From assembly GCA_002319875.1 (NCBI GenBank), contig DCFS01000234.1, positions 803 to 9,300 on the forward strand: a DNA stretch of 8,498 nt, written 5' to 3'. Origin of the DNA: Treponema sp. UBA1798 (lineage in GTDB: Bacteria > Spirochaetota > Spirochaetia > Treponematales > Treponemataceae). A program made the translations under genes and the position numbers. How positions within the stretch are numbered: the first letter of the stretch is position 1; every line of letters begins with the position of its first letter. Below the pieces are notes generated by a model. It saw nothing but the letters and a program-made list of their open reading frames with translations, searched no databases and was not told the origin of the DNA. Positions 1 through 5,830 of the stretch are shown here, piece after piece.

Positions 1-57
1 CCCTGCCCCTGCGGCAGCGGAAAGAAATACAAAAACTGCTGTGGAAGGAATGCATAA
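1..57 (+). CDS. secA: C-terminal end of preprotein translocase ATPase SecA (SEC-C zinc motif), partial
   Basis: Frame 1 is open from the first base and ends at TAA (55-57). It encodes 18 residues reading PCPCGSGKKYKNCCGRNA. This is the SEC-C motif, CxC followed by eight residues and CC, with cysteines at visible residues 2, 4, 13 and 14; it binds zinc. In SecA this tail contacts SecB and membrane lipids, while the body of the protein is the ATPase that drives preproteins through SecYEG. SEC-C tails also occur on unrelated small proteins, so SecA is an inference from the motif being exactly C-terminal and from the convergent signal peptidase gene. Everything upstream lies outside the window. 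A strong hairpin begins directly after the stop codon. Confidence 0.78.
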   Translation, partial: PCPCGSGKKYKNCCGRNA

Positions 58-101
58 GGCAACCTCTAAAAACTCGCTTTCAGTGACTTTTTAGAGATGC
101 C
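58..101 (+). terminator. Imperfect hairpin directly after secA stop
   Basis: The arms GGCA (58-61) with TGCC (98-101) and CTCTAAAAA (64-72) with TTTTTAGAG (88-96) pair around a small internal loop. The inner stem continues as CGCT (75-78) with AGTG (82-85), including one G-U pair, around a TTC loop. The hairpin starts on the base after the secA stop codon, so it could end or stabilise the secA transcript. There is no T-run after the stem; the five T residues lie inside its 3' arm. It is therefore not a classical intrinsic terminator, and it is also the left end of the repeat element. Confidence 0.4.
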
Positions 102-156
102 GTCGAGTTTTAAATCGCTGTAATATCATATCGAGACTTAAAACATCGCACTTTCA

Positions 157-192
157 GGTTACCTCTAAAAACTTCAGTTTTTAGAGGTAACC
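157..192. repeat. Perfect 17-bp palindromic hairpin
   Basis: GGTTACCTCTAAAAACT (157-173) is followed by TC and then its exact reverse complement (176-192). In RNA the loop would open to about four bases. It forms the right boundary of the 135-bp repeat element and carries the same CTCTAAAAA core as the hairpin at 58-101. Being symmetric, it would act the same way on transcripts from either side, secA or lepB. Confidence 0.8.
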
Positions 193-220
193 ATAGCATA
201 ATCAGGGCCAGAACTGAATA

Positions 221-250
221 GTGATCTGCACGCTAAAGTGTGCAGATCAC
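221..250. terminator. Strong hairpin between convergent secA and lepB, possible bidirectional terminator
   Basis: GTGATCTGCACGC (221-233) pairs with GTGTGCAGATCAC (238-250), a 13-bp stem with one G-T pair and a TAAA loop. It lies 10 bases past the lepB stop codon on the - strand and downstream of secA on the + strand, the usual place for a shared terminator. Neither side carries a T-run, so termination by the intrinsic mechanism is uncertain; it may instead protect 3' ends from exonucleases. Confidence 0.55.
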
Positions 251-259
251 GGGAAGCGG

Positions 260-2032
260 TTACAGTTTTCCAATCCTGTTAACAGGCCAGAATCTGAACG
301 CAGTTGTTCCAAGAATAAGTTTACGGTTTACATATTGCGGAGACATGTTTGAATAGTACGTTATTGAATATGTATCGAGCGGAGTCAGCTTTACCAGCGT
401 GTCATTATAGGAATGCCGTAAATCAAGCGAATTGAAACGGTTATCACCCATCATAAAATAACAGTGGGCGGGAATATACTGTGCGTTTCCCTGGGCGTCA
501 TTAGCCGGAAATACCGGCATATTTCTCCGGTCGAGCAGTAATACATAATTATTCAGGATTTCTGCCTGGTTCATATATTCCATCCGGTCTGCATCAGAAT
601 CAAAATTTGAAGACGCCATTCCTGACATAAGAAGTTGTGCATTACGTACAATAAGACGGCCCAGCGTCAGCTTTATCATGAGGTTTAATTTAAAATTTGC
701 ATCAGTGTAAAGATCGCCGCCTGCAAGTCTGCTGCCCGTAATCTCATTCTGTGTATCCGAATATGCATTCGTTTTTCCTATCCAGTCAGTCATAAAAAGT
801 GAAAACCAGTCTGCACCGCCTGCAGCAGTAAGAAGTTTACGGGTAACCGCTTCATTTTCCCTGAAAAGATTATATTCAAACAGATCCGTCTTTGAAAAAA
901 AACCGGACATATCCGCGCCGCTGTGAAGCTGCTGACCTGATATTTTTATGAAACTGCCGGCAAGTTCCGAACATTCCGTTTTTACCGCATCTATATCAAG
1001 TCCGCGGCGCTGCTGTTCGCAATCTACCATCATCTTATACTGATCCTGGGAAAGGGGGAACAGCCTTATTTTCTTTTTTATATCCGGAGTAAGCTCATTT
1101 AAGTTCCATGCGACCCAGTTTGTTTCCGACGTAACAGGTTTAAACTGCATGGAATCTTCTGTCCGGACATATAATATACCATCCTGTAAAAGCAGCTGTT
1201 CGCCAGGGACACCCGCCACACGTTTGACAAGCGGATCAGCTTTCGGAGTACCATCAGTATCCGTATTAAGGTTTACCGCTGTAAAAGAAAGCATATACAC
1301 AAGTTGAGATACAAATGTTTTTACCTCTGACTGACGATCCATTTTATAATGGGGATTGCGGAAAACCACGATATCGCCGCGATGGTAAGTTTTCATTTCA
1401 GGAAATCCTACATCAGACAGCGGGAATTTCGGTCCGCTGGCAGTCTTAAAAACAATGACACGGTCTTTTATAAGGAATTCCGGCACCATCGATTCCGATG
1501 GAATCTGATAAAGCTGTACAACGAAAATCTGAATAAGCAGTACCATACAGACAGCCTGTACCAGTGCGTCAATCCAGTCGACAGCTTCCCTTATAATATA
1601 TATGCCTCTTCCCGATACGGAGGCACTCCGGGACGCATTTCGTTGTTTCTTCCATTCAGCGCAACAGGTATATACACGTTTTTCACTGATAAAATAGAGA
1701 ATGATAAATGACAGCACGGTAATGGCAACCCATGACATTACCGATAAAACGTCATACAGATATGATGTTCCATTTACCCCCGAGCGCCGCAGTATAAACG
1801 CTGCCAGGAAAACAAATGGCTCATACTGGAAAAGTTTCCTGATTGCACCGATATTTTTTATATTATTCCGCTTCAGCAGCGAAATACAACTCAGATAAAA
1901 CAGTATACAGGTAAAACCGAAAGCCAGCGGAAACGCTGATACGGAAATATCCGCATAAAATGAAATATTCAATCCGGAAAAAATAACGGCAAAGACAAGT
2001 GCCGTATATAGCAGAATCATCATTTTCTTCAT
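260..2032 (-). CDS. lepB: Signal peptidase I, long multi-spanning form with large insertion
   Basis: Membrane serine protease (S26) that cleaves signal peptides from Sec-exported proteins. All catalytic boxes are visible. Box B is PSESM with nucleophile Ser181, following a membrane segment at about 155-174. Box C is GDIVVFRNP (219-227). Box D is LVKRVAGVPGE with general base Lys270. Box E is GDNRFNSLDLR (529-539), keeping the Ser, Asp and Arg of the family GDNRxNSxDSR signature. At 590 residues it is about twice the usual length. The extra length comes from roughly four predicted membrane segments before residue 116, a 40-residue insert with a hydrophobic stretch between boxes C and D, and about 230 residues between boxes D and E. 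The ATG at 2030-2032 has no Shine-Dalgarno, but TATACT ends 6 nt upstream; a second ATG in frame at 2021-2023 is possible. The gene converges on secA, its partner in export. Confidence 0.93.
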   Translation of the reverse strand: MKKMMILLYTALVFAVIFSGLNISFYADISVSAFPLAFGFTCILFYLSCISLLKRNNIKNIGAIRKLFQYEPFVFLAAFILRRSGVNGTSYLYDVLSVMSWVAITVLSFIILYFISEKRVYTCCAEWKKQRNASRSASVSGRGIYIIREAVDWIDALVQAVCMVLLIQIFVVQLYQIPSESMVPEFLIKDRVIVFKTASGPKFPLSDVGFPEMKTYHRGDIVVFRNPHYKMDRQSEVKTFVSQLVYMLSFTAVNLNTDTDGTPKADPLVKRVAGVPGEQLLLQDGILYVRTEDSMQFKPVTSETNWVAWNLNELTPDIKKKIRLFPLSQDQYKMMVDCEQQRRGLDIDAVKTECSELAGSFIKISGQQLHSGADMSGFFSKTDLFEYNLFRENEAVTRKLLTAAGGADWFSLFMTDWIGKTNAYSDTQNEITGSRLAGGDLYTDANFKLNLMIKLTLGRLIVRNAQLLMSGMASSNFDSDADRMEYMNQAEILNNYVLLLDRRNMPVFPANDAQGNAQYIPAHCYFMMGDNRFNSLDLRHSYNDTLVKLTPLDTYSITYYSNMSPQYVNRKLILGTTAFRFWPVNRIGKL

Positions 2033-2038
2033 TTTATC

Positions 2039-2044
2039 AGTATA
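2039..2044 (-). promoter_or_regulatory. Candidate -10 box of lepB, leaderless start
   Basis: On the - strand TATACT is followed by GATAAA and then the lepB ATG. A -10 box this close would start transcription at or next to the A of the start codon, which fits the absence of any Shine-Dalgarno sequence. No good -35 hexamer is seen 16-18 nt upstream, so the site rests on the -10 match alone. Confidence 0.4.
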
Positions 2045-2094
2045 GCAAAAAGTATTAAAAGAGACTATATTTATATATATATAAAAACGTATAC

Positions 2095-2099
2095 AAGGG
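2095..2099 (+). promoter_or_regulatory. Ribosome binding site of the HPt gene
   Basis: AAGGG ends 7 nt before the ATG at 2107, a normal spacing, and fixes this start. Upstream, 2064-2087 is a run of alternating T and A containing several TATAAT-like hexamers, so the promoter is probably there, but no single -10/-35 pair stands out. Confidence 0.6.
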
Positions 2100-2106
2100 C
2101 TATTCT

Positions 2107-2457
2107 ATGTCGAAAAAGAAACTGTTAAATACCGAATCAGCACTTGAAATGGTAGATGGCGATACAGAGCTGTATAAAATTCTTCTTACCGCTTTCGTCG
2201 GTGACATTCCGTTCAATCAGCAGCAGCTGACGGATCTGATCGGAAAGGATAATAAAGAGGCAGCTGCAAAATATATCCACAGGTTTAAAGGGGCAGCTGC
2301 ACAGCTCGGTGCTGAAAAACTCGCTGATGACGGACAGGAACTTGAAAACATACTGCGCGGGAGAAAAAATGGCGATATTCCTGCCGCAATAGACGATTTT
2401 TCAGGAGATTATGATCTGACTCTTCAGATTATAAAACAGGTACTCCGGACACTCTGA
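2107..2457 (+). CDS. Stand-alone HPt (histidine phosphotransfer) domain protein
   Basis: A 116-residue protein that is essentially one HPt four-helix domain. The signature HRFKGAAAQLG spans residues 58-68: His58 is the phospho-accepting residue, followed by Lys61, Gly62 and Gly68 in the family spacing HxxKGxxxxxG. HPt proteins relay phosphoryl groups between the receiver of a hybrid histidine kinase and a response regulator in the cytoplasm. No signal peptide or membrane segment is seen. No kinase, receiver or regulator gene is adjacent, so its partners are unknown. The start is supported by AAGGG 7 nt upstream. The last 29 bases overlap the end of the convergent TatD gene, so transcripts of the two genes would be complementary there. 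The family call is firm; the pathway is unknown. Confidence 0.88.
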   Translation: MSKKKLLNTESALEMVDGDTELYKILLTAFVGDIPFNQQQLTDLIGKDNKEAAAKYIHRFKGAAAQLGAEKLADDGQELENILRGRKNGDIPAAIDDFSGDYDLTLQIIKQVLRTL

Positions 2458-3241
2458 CAGGTTCTGTGCCATAGACCGTATGAAAATTGTTTTCCAGCTG
2501 ATTATAAAACAAGCGGGATTCCCCGCCGTCAGCGGATGGCAGAACAGAAGTATTCCTTATTTCAAAAGCAGCTGTATATATACGCCTGATGTCTGCGGGA
2601 ACCGTATACGCTTCCCCTTTCAATGTCTGAAAGGGAGCATCCGTTTCAAGAAGAAGGCAATCCGCCGGTAAATCCTTTATACAGGCAGCAGCTCTTTTAC
2701 TTCCGTTGAGCAGCGGTTTACCGAAACTGAAATAGGCGTGGATATTCCGTTTCAGGAAAGCCATCGCCTCTTGAGGTCCTCCGGAAAAAGAATGAAAAAC
2801 GACAGCCGGAAGCATTTTCAATTTCCGGCTGTCCCTGAATAACCTGTCAAGCGCCTTACGGCAGTGAATTACAAGCGGTCTTTTATATAAAGCAGCAAGC
2901 TCGATTTCCATAGCCCAGACAGTTTCCTGATCCTGAATAGTTGTTTTGTATTCTTCTGTAAAAAGGTCAAAACCGGCTTCCCCGACAGCATCCAGCTCAT
3001 TCCGGCTCAAAAGATGTTCAAGAAAATCAATATACTTCACAACAGGCTGCTGTGGGTGTATGCCGAACGATGAATAGATAAGATTGTTACCCTGCAGCTG
3101 TTTCTGCTGTAGCCGGTATTCATCAATATCATGTGCACACGTACAGGCACTGTACCCGGTTAAAATCATCCTGCCGGCAGGGATCACTGCATTACACTGA
3201 ACTATATGAAAATGTGCATCACAAAACATGTAACAATCCAT
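2429..3241 (-). CDS. TatD-family metal-dependent hydrolase/DNase
   Basis: Amidohydrolase-fold protein of the TatD family; members are metal-dependent DNases or phosphoesterases, and the substrate here is not known. Numbering from the ATG at 3241 (270 residues), metal ligands appear in the expected order: DAHFH with His10 and His12, GEAGFD with Glu88, VIHCRKA with His126, FHSFSG with His150 and ETDAPF with Asp201. GIHP (60-63) is the usual strand-end motif. Length matches the family, about 255-270. Start choice is uncertain: the frame is open upstream to TTG at 3304 (ATG at 3280 also possible), and ATG at 3229 sits 7 nt after a weak GGA. The conserved domain begins at residue 8, so 3241 or 3229 is favoured. 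The 3' end overlaps the HPt gene by 29 bp. No partner genes suggest a specific role. Confidence 0.9.
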   Translation of the reverse strand: MDCYMFCDAHFHIVQCNAVIPAGRMILTGYSACTCAHDIDEYRLQQKQLQGNNLIYSSFGIHPQQPVVKYIDFLEHLLSRNELDAVGEAGFDLFTEEYKTTIQDQETVWAMEIELAALYKRPLVIHCRKALDRLFRDSRKLKMLPAVVFHSFSGGPQEAMAFLKRNIHAYFSFGKPLLNGSKRAAACIKDLPADCLLLETDAPFQTLKGEAYTVPADIRRIYTAAFEIRNTSVLPSADGGESRLFYNQLENNFHTVYGTEPVRVSGVPVL

Positions 3242-3304
3242 AAAAAATGAAAATAAATATCTAATCTGTTCCTGCGACATACCGAAAATAATACTGTAAG
3301 GCAA

Positions 3305-3336
3305 TTACAAAATAACTGCTCTACGCAATTTTGTAA
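3305..3336. repeat. 9-bp perfect inverted repeat in a divergent promoter region, possible operator
   Basis: TTACAAAAT (3305-3313) and ATTTTGTAA (3328-3336) are exact inverted copies separated by 14 bp, giving a centre spacing of 23 bp, about two helical turns. The site lies between the divergent tatD-family and 72-residue protein genes and covers the candidate tatD promoter. A dimeric repressor could bind it, or it could simply fold in RNA. No regulator gene is visible. Confidence 0.45.
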
Positions 3337-3337
3337 A
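3309..3337 (-). promoter_or_regulatory. Candidate promoter of the tatD-family gene
   Basis: On the - strand TTTACA (3337-3332) is followed after exactly 17 nt by TATTTT (3314-3309). The -35 matches the consensus at 5 of 6 positions and the -10 at 4 of 6. Transcription would start near 3302, which excludes the TTG at 3304 as initiator and supports a downstream ATG. Both hexamers overlap the arms of the inverted repeat at 3305-3336. Confidence 0.4.
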
Positions 3338-3338
3338 G

Positions 3339-3350
3339 TATAATGGAGGA
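3339..3350 (+). promoter_or_regulatory. TATAAT box and GGAGGA ribosome binding site of the 72-residue gene
   Basis: GGAGGA (3345-3350) lies 4 nt before the ATG at 3355 and sets that start rather than the in-frame ATG at 3343. A perfect TATAAT (3339-3344) abuts it. If TATAAT were the -10 box, the mRNA would start near 3351 and lose the ribosome binding site, so the two signals exclude each other on one transcript. The ribosome binding site is the safer call. Confidence 0.6.
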
Positions 3351-3354
3351 AACA

Positions 3355-3573
3355 ATGGGTACTTATACGCTGAAAAGCATTGGTAAATCCACAGATTATA
3401 TGACGGTCGAACGGGAACTGGAAGACGGTTACGTTGTACGCATCGTCCGGGACAGGGACGGCTATAACGAAGTGACAACCGATTTCATCAGCAAAACACT
3501 TTTTGACAGCTGCATACGAACCGGATACATCACAAAAGTAGAGCAACCACAGAAAATGGCTGTTAACGCCTGA
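3355..3573 (+). CDS. Small conserved-looking protein of unknown function, 72 residues
   Basis: I do not recognise a family. The protein starts MGTYTLKSIG and ends with MAVNA. It has no signal peptide and no membrane segment, is rich in charged residues (ERELEDGYVVRIVRDRDG, 19-36), has alternating patterns suggesting beta strands around 25-32 and a helix around 43-55, and has one cysteine (Cys53). A strong GGAGGA site at ideal spacing before ATG 3355 and an uninterrupted frame between two convincing genes support it as real. It is divergent from the tatD-family gene, and its last 11 bases overlap the end of miaA. Cytoplasmic location is inferred only from the lack of export signals. Confidence 0.72.
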   Translation: MGTYTLKSIGKSTDYMTVERELEDGYVVRIVRDRDGYNEVTTDFISKTLFDSCIRTGYITKVEQPQKMAVNA

Positions 3574-4528
3574 TATAACTGTTTATAAGATTCAAAGCGG
3601 CAGCAATTCTGATATCCGTATCAGGAACAGATGGAAGCCAGTGAATAAGGACTCCCTTCTTTTCCATTCCGCGGAACCATGTTTCCTGCCGTTTTGAAAA
3701 TTGCCCGATTGCCAGATTCAGCTCATCGAAAAGCTGCTGCTCCGATTCAATTTTTCCCTGTAAAAACTCAGCAACATATTTATATTCCAGCCCCAGCCGT
3801 TCCAGCCGCTCCCATGAGGCTCCATCTCCATGAAGCTGCCGGACTTCCTGTATCATCCCCTCTTCCAGCCGTTTCTTCAGTCTTCCGGCAATATTACGAC
3901 GCAGCACATCGCGGGGAAGAGATGTACCTATAATGAAAGGAGTTATTTGAGGCCTGTTTTTATTCAGGCTGAAACCGGCAGTGTTTTCTCCGGAGTTCAT
4001 AAACGTCTCTATTTCAATAAAACGTATTGTCCTCTCCCTGTCCCTAAGACTGGCCCTGGTATGCAGATCAGGGCGCAAAGCAAGCAGGATCGAATCAAGT
4101 TCCTCAAGCGTTTTACCGGCAAGCTGTTGCCGCAAAGCAGTATTTTCAGTAACCGGCATAAGATCATAACCGCGGACAACCGCATCAAGATACAATCCCG
4201 TTCCACCTACGATAACCGGAAAGATTCCTCTGTCCTGCAGTCCGGCAAAAACACGGTTAAAATCCTGCTGATAATCAAAAACACTGTATTCCTGAGTCAG
4301 ATCGGCAACATCAATTAAATGGAAGGGAACCGTAATACCGTTTATCGTATAATCACCAATATCTTTTCCGGAACCTATATCAAGGCCTTTATAAACCTGG
4401 CGTGAATCCGCAGATATAACTTCACCCTGCATTTCCAGAGCAAGCTTAACACCCAGCGCCGTTTTACCTACAGCAGTTGGTCCAAGTACGACGATACAGT
4501 TATAAGCATTACCGGTAACAGCTGCCAT
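3563..4528 (-). CDS. miaA: tRNA dimethylallyltransferase MiaA
   Basis: Transfers a dimethylallyl group from DMAPP to N6 of A37 in tRNAs reading codons that begin with U, the first step of i6A/ms2i6A synthesis. Numbering from the ATG at 4528 (321 residues): P-loop GPTAVGKT (16-23), ISADSRQVYKG (38-48) with the catalytic-site Asp and Gln, DIGSGKD (50-56), HLIDV (70-74), GGTGLYLDAVV (108-118), and near the end FSKRQETWFRGM (277-288), the family tRNA-binding signature. The DIGSGKD segment replaces the DIGTAKP of E. coli-type enzymes. A GTG at 4534 is an alternative start, only 3 nt past the rlmI stop; neither start has a ribosome binding site. Either way translation is probably coupled to the upstream rlmI gene. 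The 3' end overlaps the convergent small gene by 11 bp. Confidence 0.95.
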   Translation of the reverse strand: MAAVTGNAYNCIVVLGPTAVGKTALGVKLALEMQGEVISADSRQVYKGLDIGSGKDIGDYTINGITVPFHLIDVADLTQEYSVFDYQQDFNRVFAGLQDRGIFPVIVGGTGLYLDAVVRGYDLMPVTENTALRQQLAGKTLEELDSILLALRPDLHTRASLRDRERTIRFIEIETFMNSGENTAGFSLNKNRPQITPFIIGTSLPRDVLRRNIAGRLKKRLEEGMIQEVRQLHGDGASWERLERLGLEYKYVAEFLQGKIESEQQLFDELNLAIGQFSKRQETWFRGMEKKGVLIHWLPSVPDTDIRIAAALNLINSYIRR

Positions 4529-4537
4529 ATTCACAGG

Positions 4538-5794
4538 CTATAAAATACGGGCGACAGCACATTTCAGATATTCAGATTTCGGATATCCCAGCAGGACCGG
4601 ATGGTCCGGGCCTGCGCCGCGCTTTTCCAGTATCTGAACACGCCTGTGGCTGTCCATTGCAGCATGAGTAAGCATGCTGTAGAACATATTTGAATCGAAG
4701 AAATACGAACATGAACAGGTAACAAGGAAGCCGCCATCGTTCAGGAGTCGCATTGCACGCAAATTAATTTCCTTATAACCACCATACGCTTTTTTTATCA
4801 TAGCAGCGCTTTTGGTAAAGGCCGGAGGATCAAGAATGATTACATCAAATTTTTCTCCGGCAGCTTCATATCTTTTCAGCAGCTCAAACACATCGGCACA
4901 TTCTGACTTCATCACAGTTCCGGCTGCATTTTCTTTTATATTACGGTTGACCATTTCTACTGCTTCAGGCGAAATATCAACAGAAATCACTTCCCTCGCA
5001 CCGCCTTTAACCGCATTAAGACCGAAAGCTCCCGTATGGGTAAACGCATCAAGCACCCGTTTTCCATGGCATAAAGAAGAAACAACGCGCCTGTTATCTT
5101 TCTGATCAAGAAAATATCCCGTTTTCTGGCCTTCAGCTATATCAACATTCAGTTTTATACCATTTTCCTCAATCATAATAACCGGTTCCCGGGGAGTTCC
5201 TATCCACCCGGATTTTTCTTCAAGTCCCTCTTTTTCACGTACTCCGGCATCGCTGCGTTCATAGATGCCATATGGCTTACATGTCTTTTCTATGGCAGCA
5301 AGAATTTCAGTACGGAATATATCACAGGAAAGAGATAAAAATTGTACAACGATATAAACATGACCGGCAGTATCACAATAACGTTCGGCAATAAGTCCGG
5401 GAATAAAATCAGCCTCACCAAAAACAAGCCGGTACGAATCGCTGTCATTGTAATGTAACCGGCGGATATTAACTGCGTCTCTGATCTTTTTTTCCCAGAA
5501 AACCGTTGTATCCGGATAAATTTGATCCGCATGTTCCCGGCCGATTAAACGAACCGTAATTTTTGAAGTACGGTTTATAATACCAGTCCCAAGGAAACCT
5601 CCGGCTTTTGTAAAAACTTCAACACCGCTGCCGTCCTTTACCCCGCAGTCTGCAAGAGAAACCGTTTTCCATCCGCTGCCGTCTTCTGACAAATATTTTA
5701 CGGAAGTTATTTCATTATCAAATACCCAGGGGAACCCCTGCTTTACTTCATTTTCTTCACCGGATTTCAGGAAAACTCGTGCAAAATCATTCAT
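4538..5794 (-). CDS. rlmI: Class I SAM-dependent rRNA methyltransferase, RlmI-like (PUA + Rossmann)
   Basis: Member of the COG1092/RlmI family; the E. coli enzyme makes m5C1962 in 23S rRNA. From the ATG at 5794 (418 residues): an N-terminal PUA-like RNA-binding domain (about 4-80, with GFPWVFDNEI at 20-29), a linker domain (about 90-205), then the methyltransferase domain. There GYFLDQKDNR (226-235), LDAFTHTGAFGL (248-259, SAM motif I), VDIS (272-275, ribose-binding Asp), LDPPAFTKS (321-329, motif IV) and TCSCSYFF (359-366, the cysteine-containing motif VI) all appear in order, with HPVLLGYPKSEYLK at 398-411. The frame stays open upstream to a TTG at 5839, but the conserved PUA start fits ATG 5794. 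miaA follows within 9 nt, suggesting one transcription unit. The exact target base is inferred from the family. Confidence 0.9.
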   Translation of the reverse strand: MNDFARVFLKSGEENEVKQGFPWVFDNEITSVKYLSEDGSGWKTVSLADCGVKDGSGVEVFTKAGGFLGTGIINRTSKITVRLIGREHADQIYPDTTVFWEKKIRDAVNIRRLHYNDSDSYRLVFGEADFIPGLIAERYCDTAGHVYIVVQFLSLSCDIFRTEILAAIEKTCKPYGIYERSDAGVREKEGLEEKSGWIGTPREPVIMIEENGIKLNVDIAEGQKTGYFLDQKDNRRVVSSLCHGKRVLDAFTHTGAFGLNAVKGGAREVISVDISPEAVEMVNRNIKENAAGTVMKSECADVFELLKRYEAAGEKFDVIILDPPAFTKSAAMIKKAYGGYKEINLRAMRLLNDGGFLVTCSCSYFFDSNMFYSMLTHAAMDSHRRVQILEKRGAGPDHPVLLGYPKSEYLKCAVARIL

Positions 5795-5801
5795 ATATGT
5801 C

Positions 5802-5830
5802 AGTATAAACAAAAACCGGATCCTGCACAA
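5802..5830 (-). promoter_or_regulatory. Candidate promoter of rlmI-miaA, leaderless start
   Basis: On the - strand TTGTGC (5830-5825) is followed after 17 nt by TATACT (5807-5802), then GACATAT and the ATG at 5794. The -10 matches the consensus at 5 of 6 positions; the -35 keeps only TTG. The spacing puts the transcription start at the start codon, and no Shine-Dalgarno is present. A 6-bp inverted repeat, CCTGCA (5822-5827) with TGCAGG (5840-5845), overlaps the -35. Read-through from the large gene upstream is also possible. Confidence 0.45.

Larger units (their letters stand above)
58..192. repeat. 135-bp intergenic repeat element with 17-bp inverted ends (MITE-like)
   Basis: The left end (58-74, GGCAACCTCTAAAAACT) and the right end (176-192, AGTTTTTAGAGGTAACC) are inverted copies matching at 15 of 17 positions. 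The right end is also half of a perfect hairpin with a third copy at 157-173. The interior holds two related direct repeats: TCGAGTTTTAAATCGC (104-119 region) and TCGAGACTTAAAACATCGC (131-149). No open reading frame lies inside. The size, terminal inversion, lack of coding capacity and position between gene ends resemble a miniature inverted-repeat element or a REP-like palindromic unit. I see no clear target-site duplication. Copy number elsewhere in the genome cannot be judged from this window. Confidence 0.6.

Noticed and set aside
58..192. CRISPR-like repeats
   Set aside because: The repeated arms are inverted and unequal in spacing, with no regular spacer units and no cas genes nearby.
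52..200. GCATA on both sides of the 135-bp element as a target-site duplication
   Set aside because: The copies are not directly adjacent to both element ends, and a 5-base match in A/T-rich sequence is expected by chance.
3302..3304. TTG as the start of the tatD-family gene
   Set aside because: It adds 21 residues before the conserved metal-binding start, has no ribosome binding site and lies at or upstream of the likely transcription start.
3830..4318. A 162-codon + strand open frame
   Set aside because: It lies entirely antisense inside miaA, whose motifs are complete, and lacks a recognisable domain or ribosome binding site.
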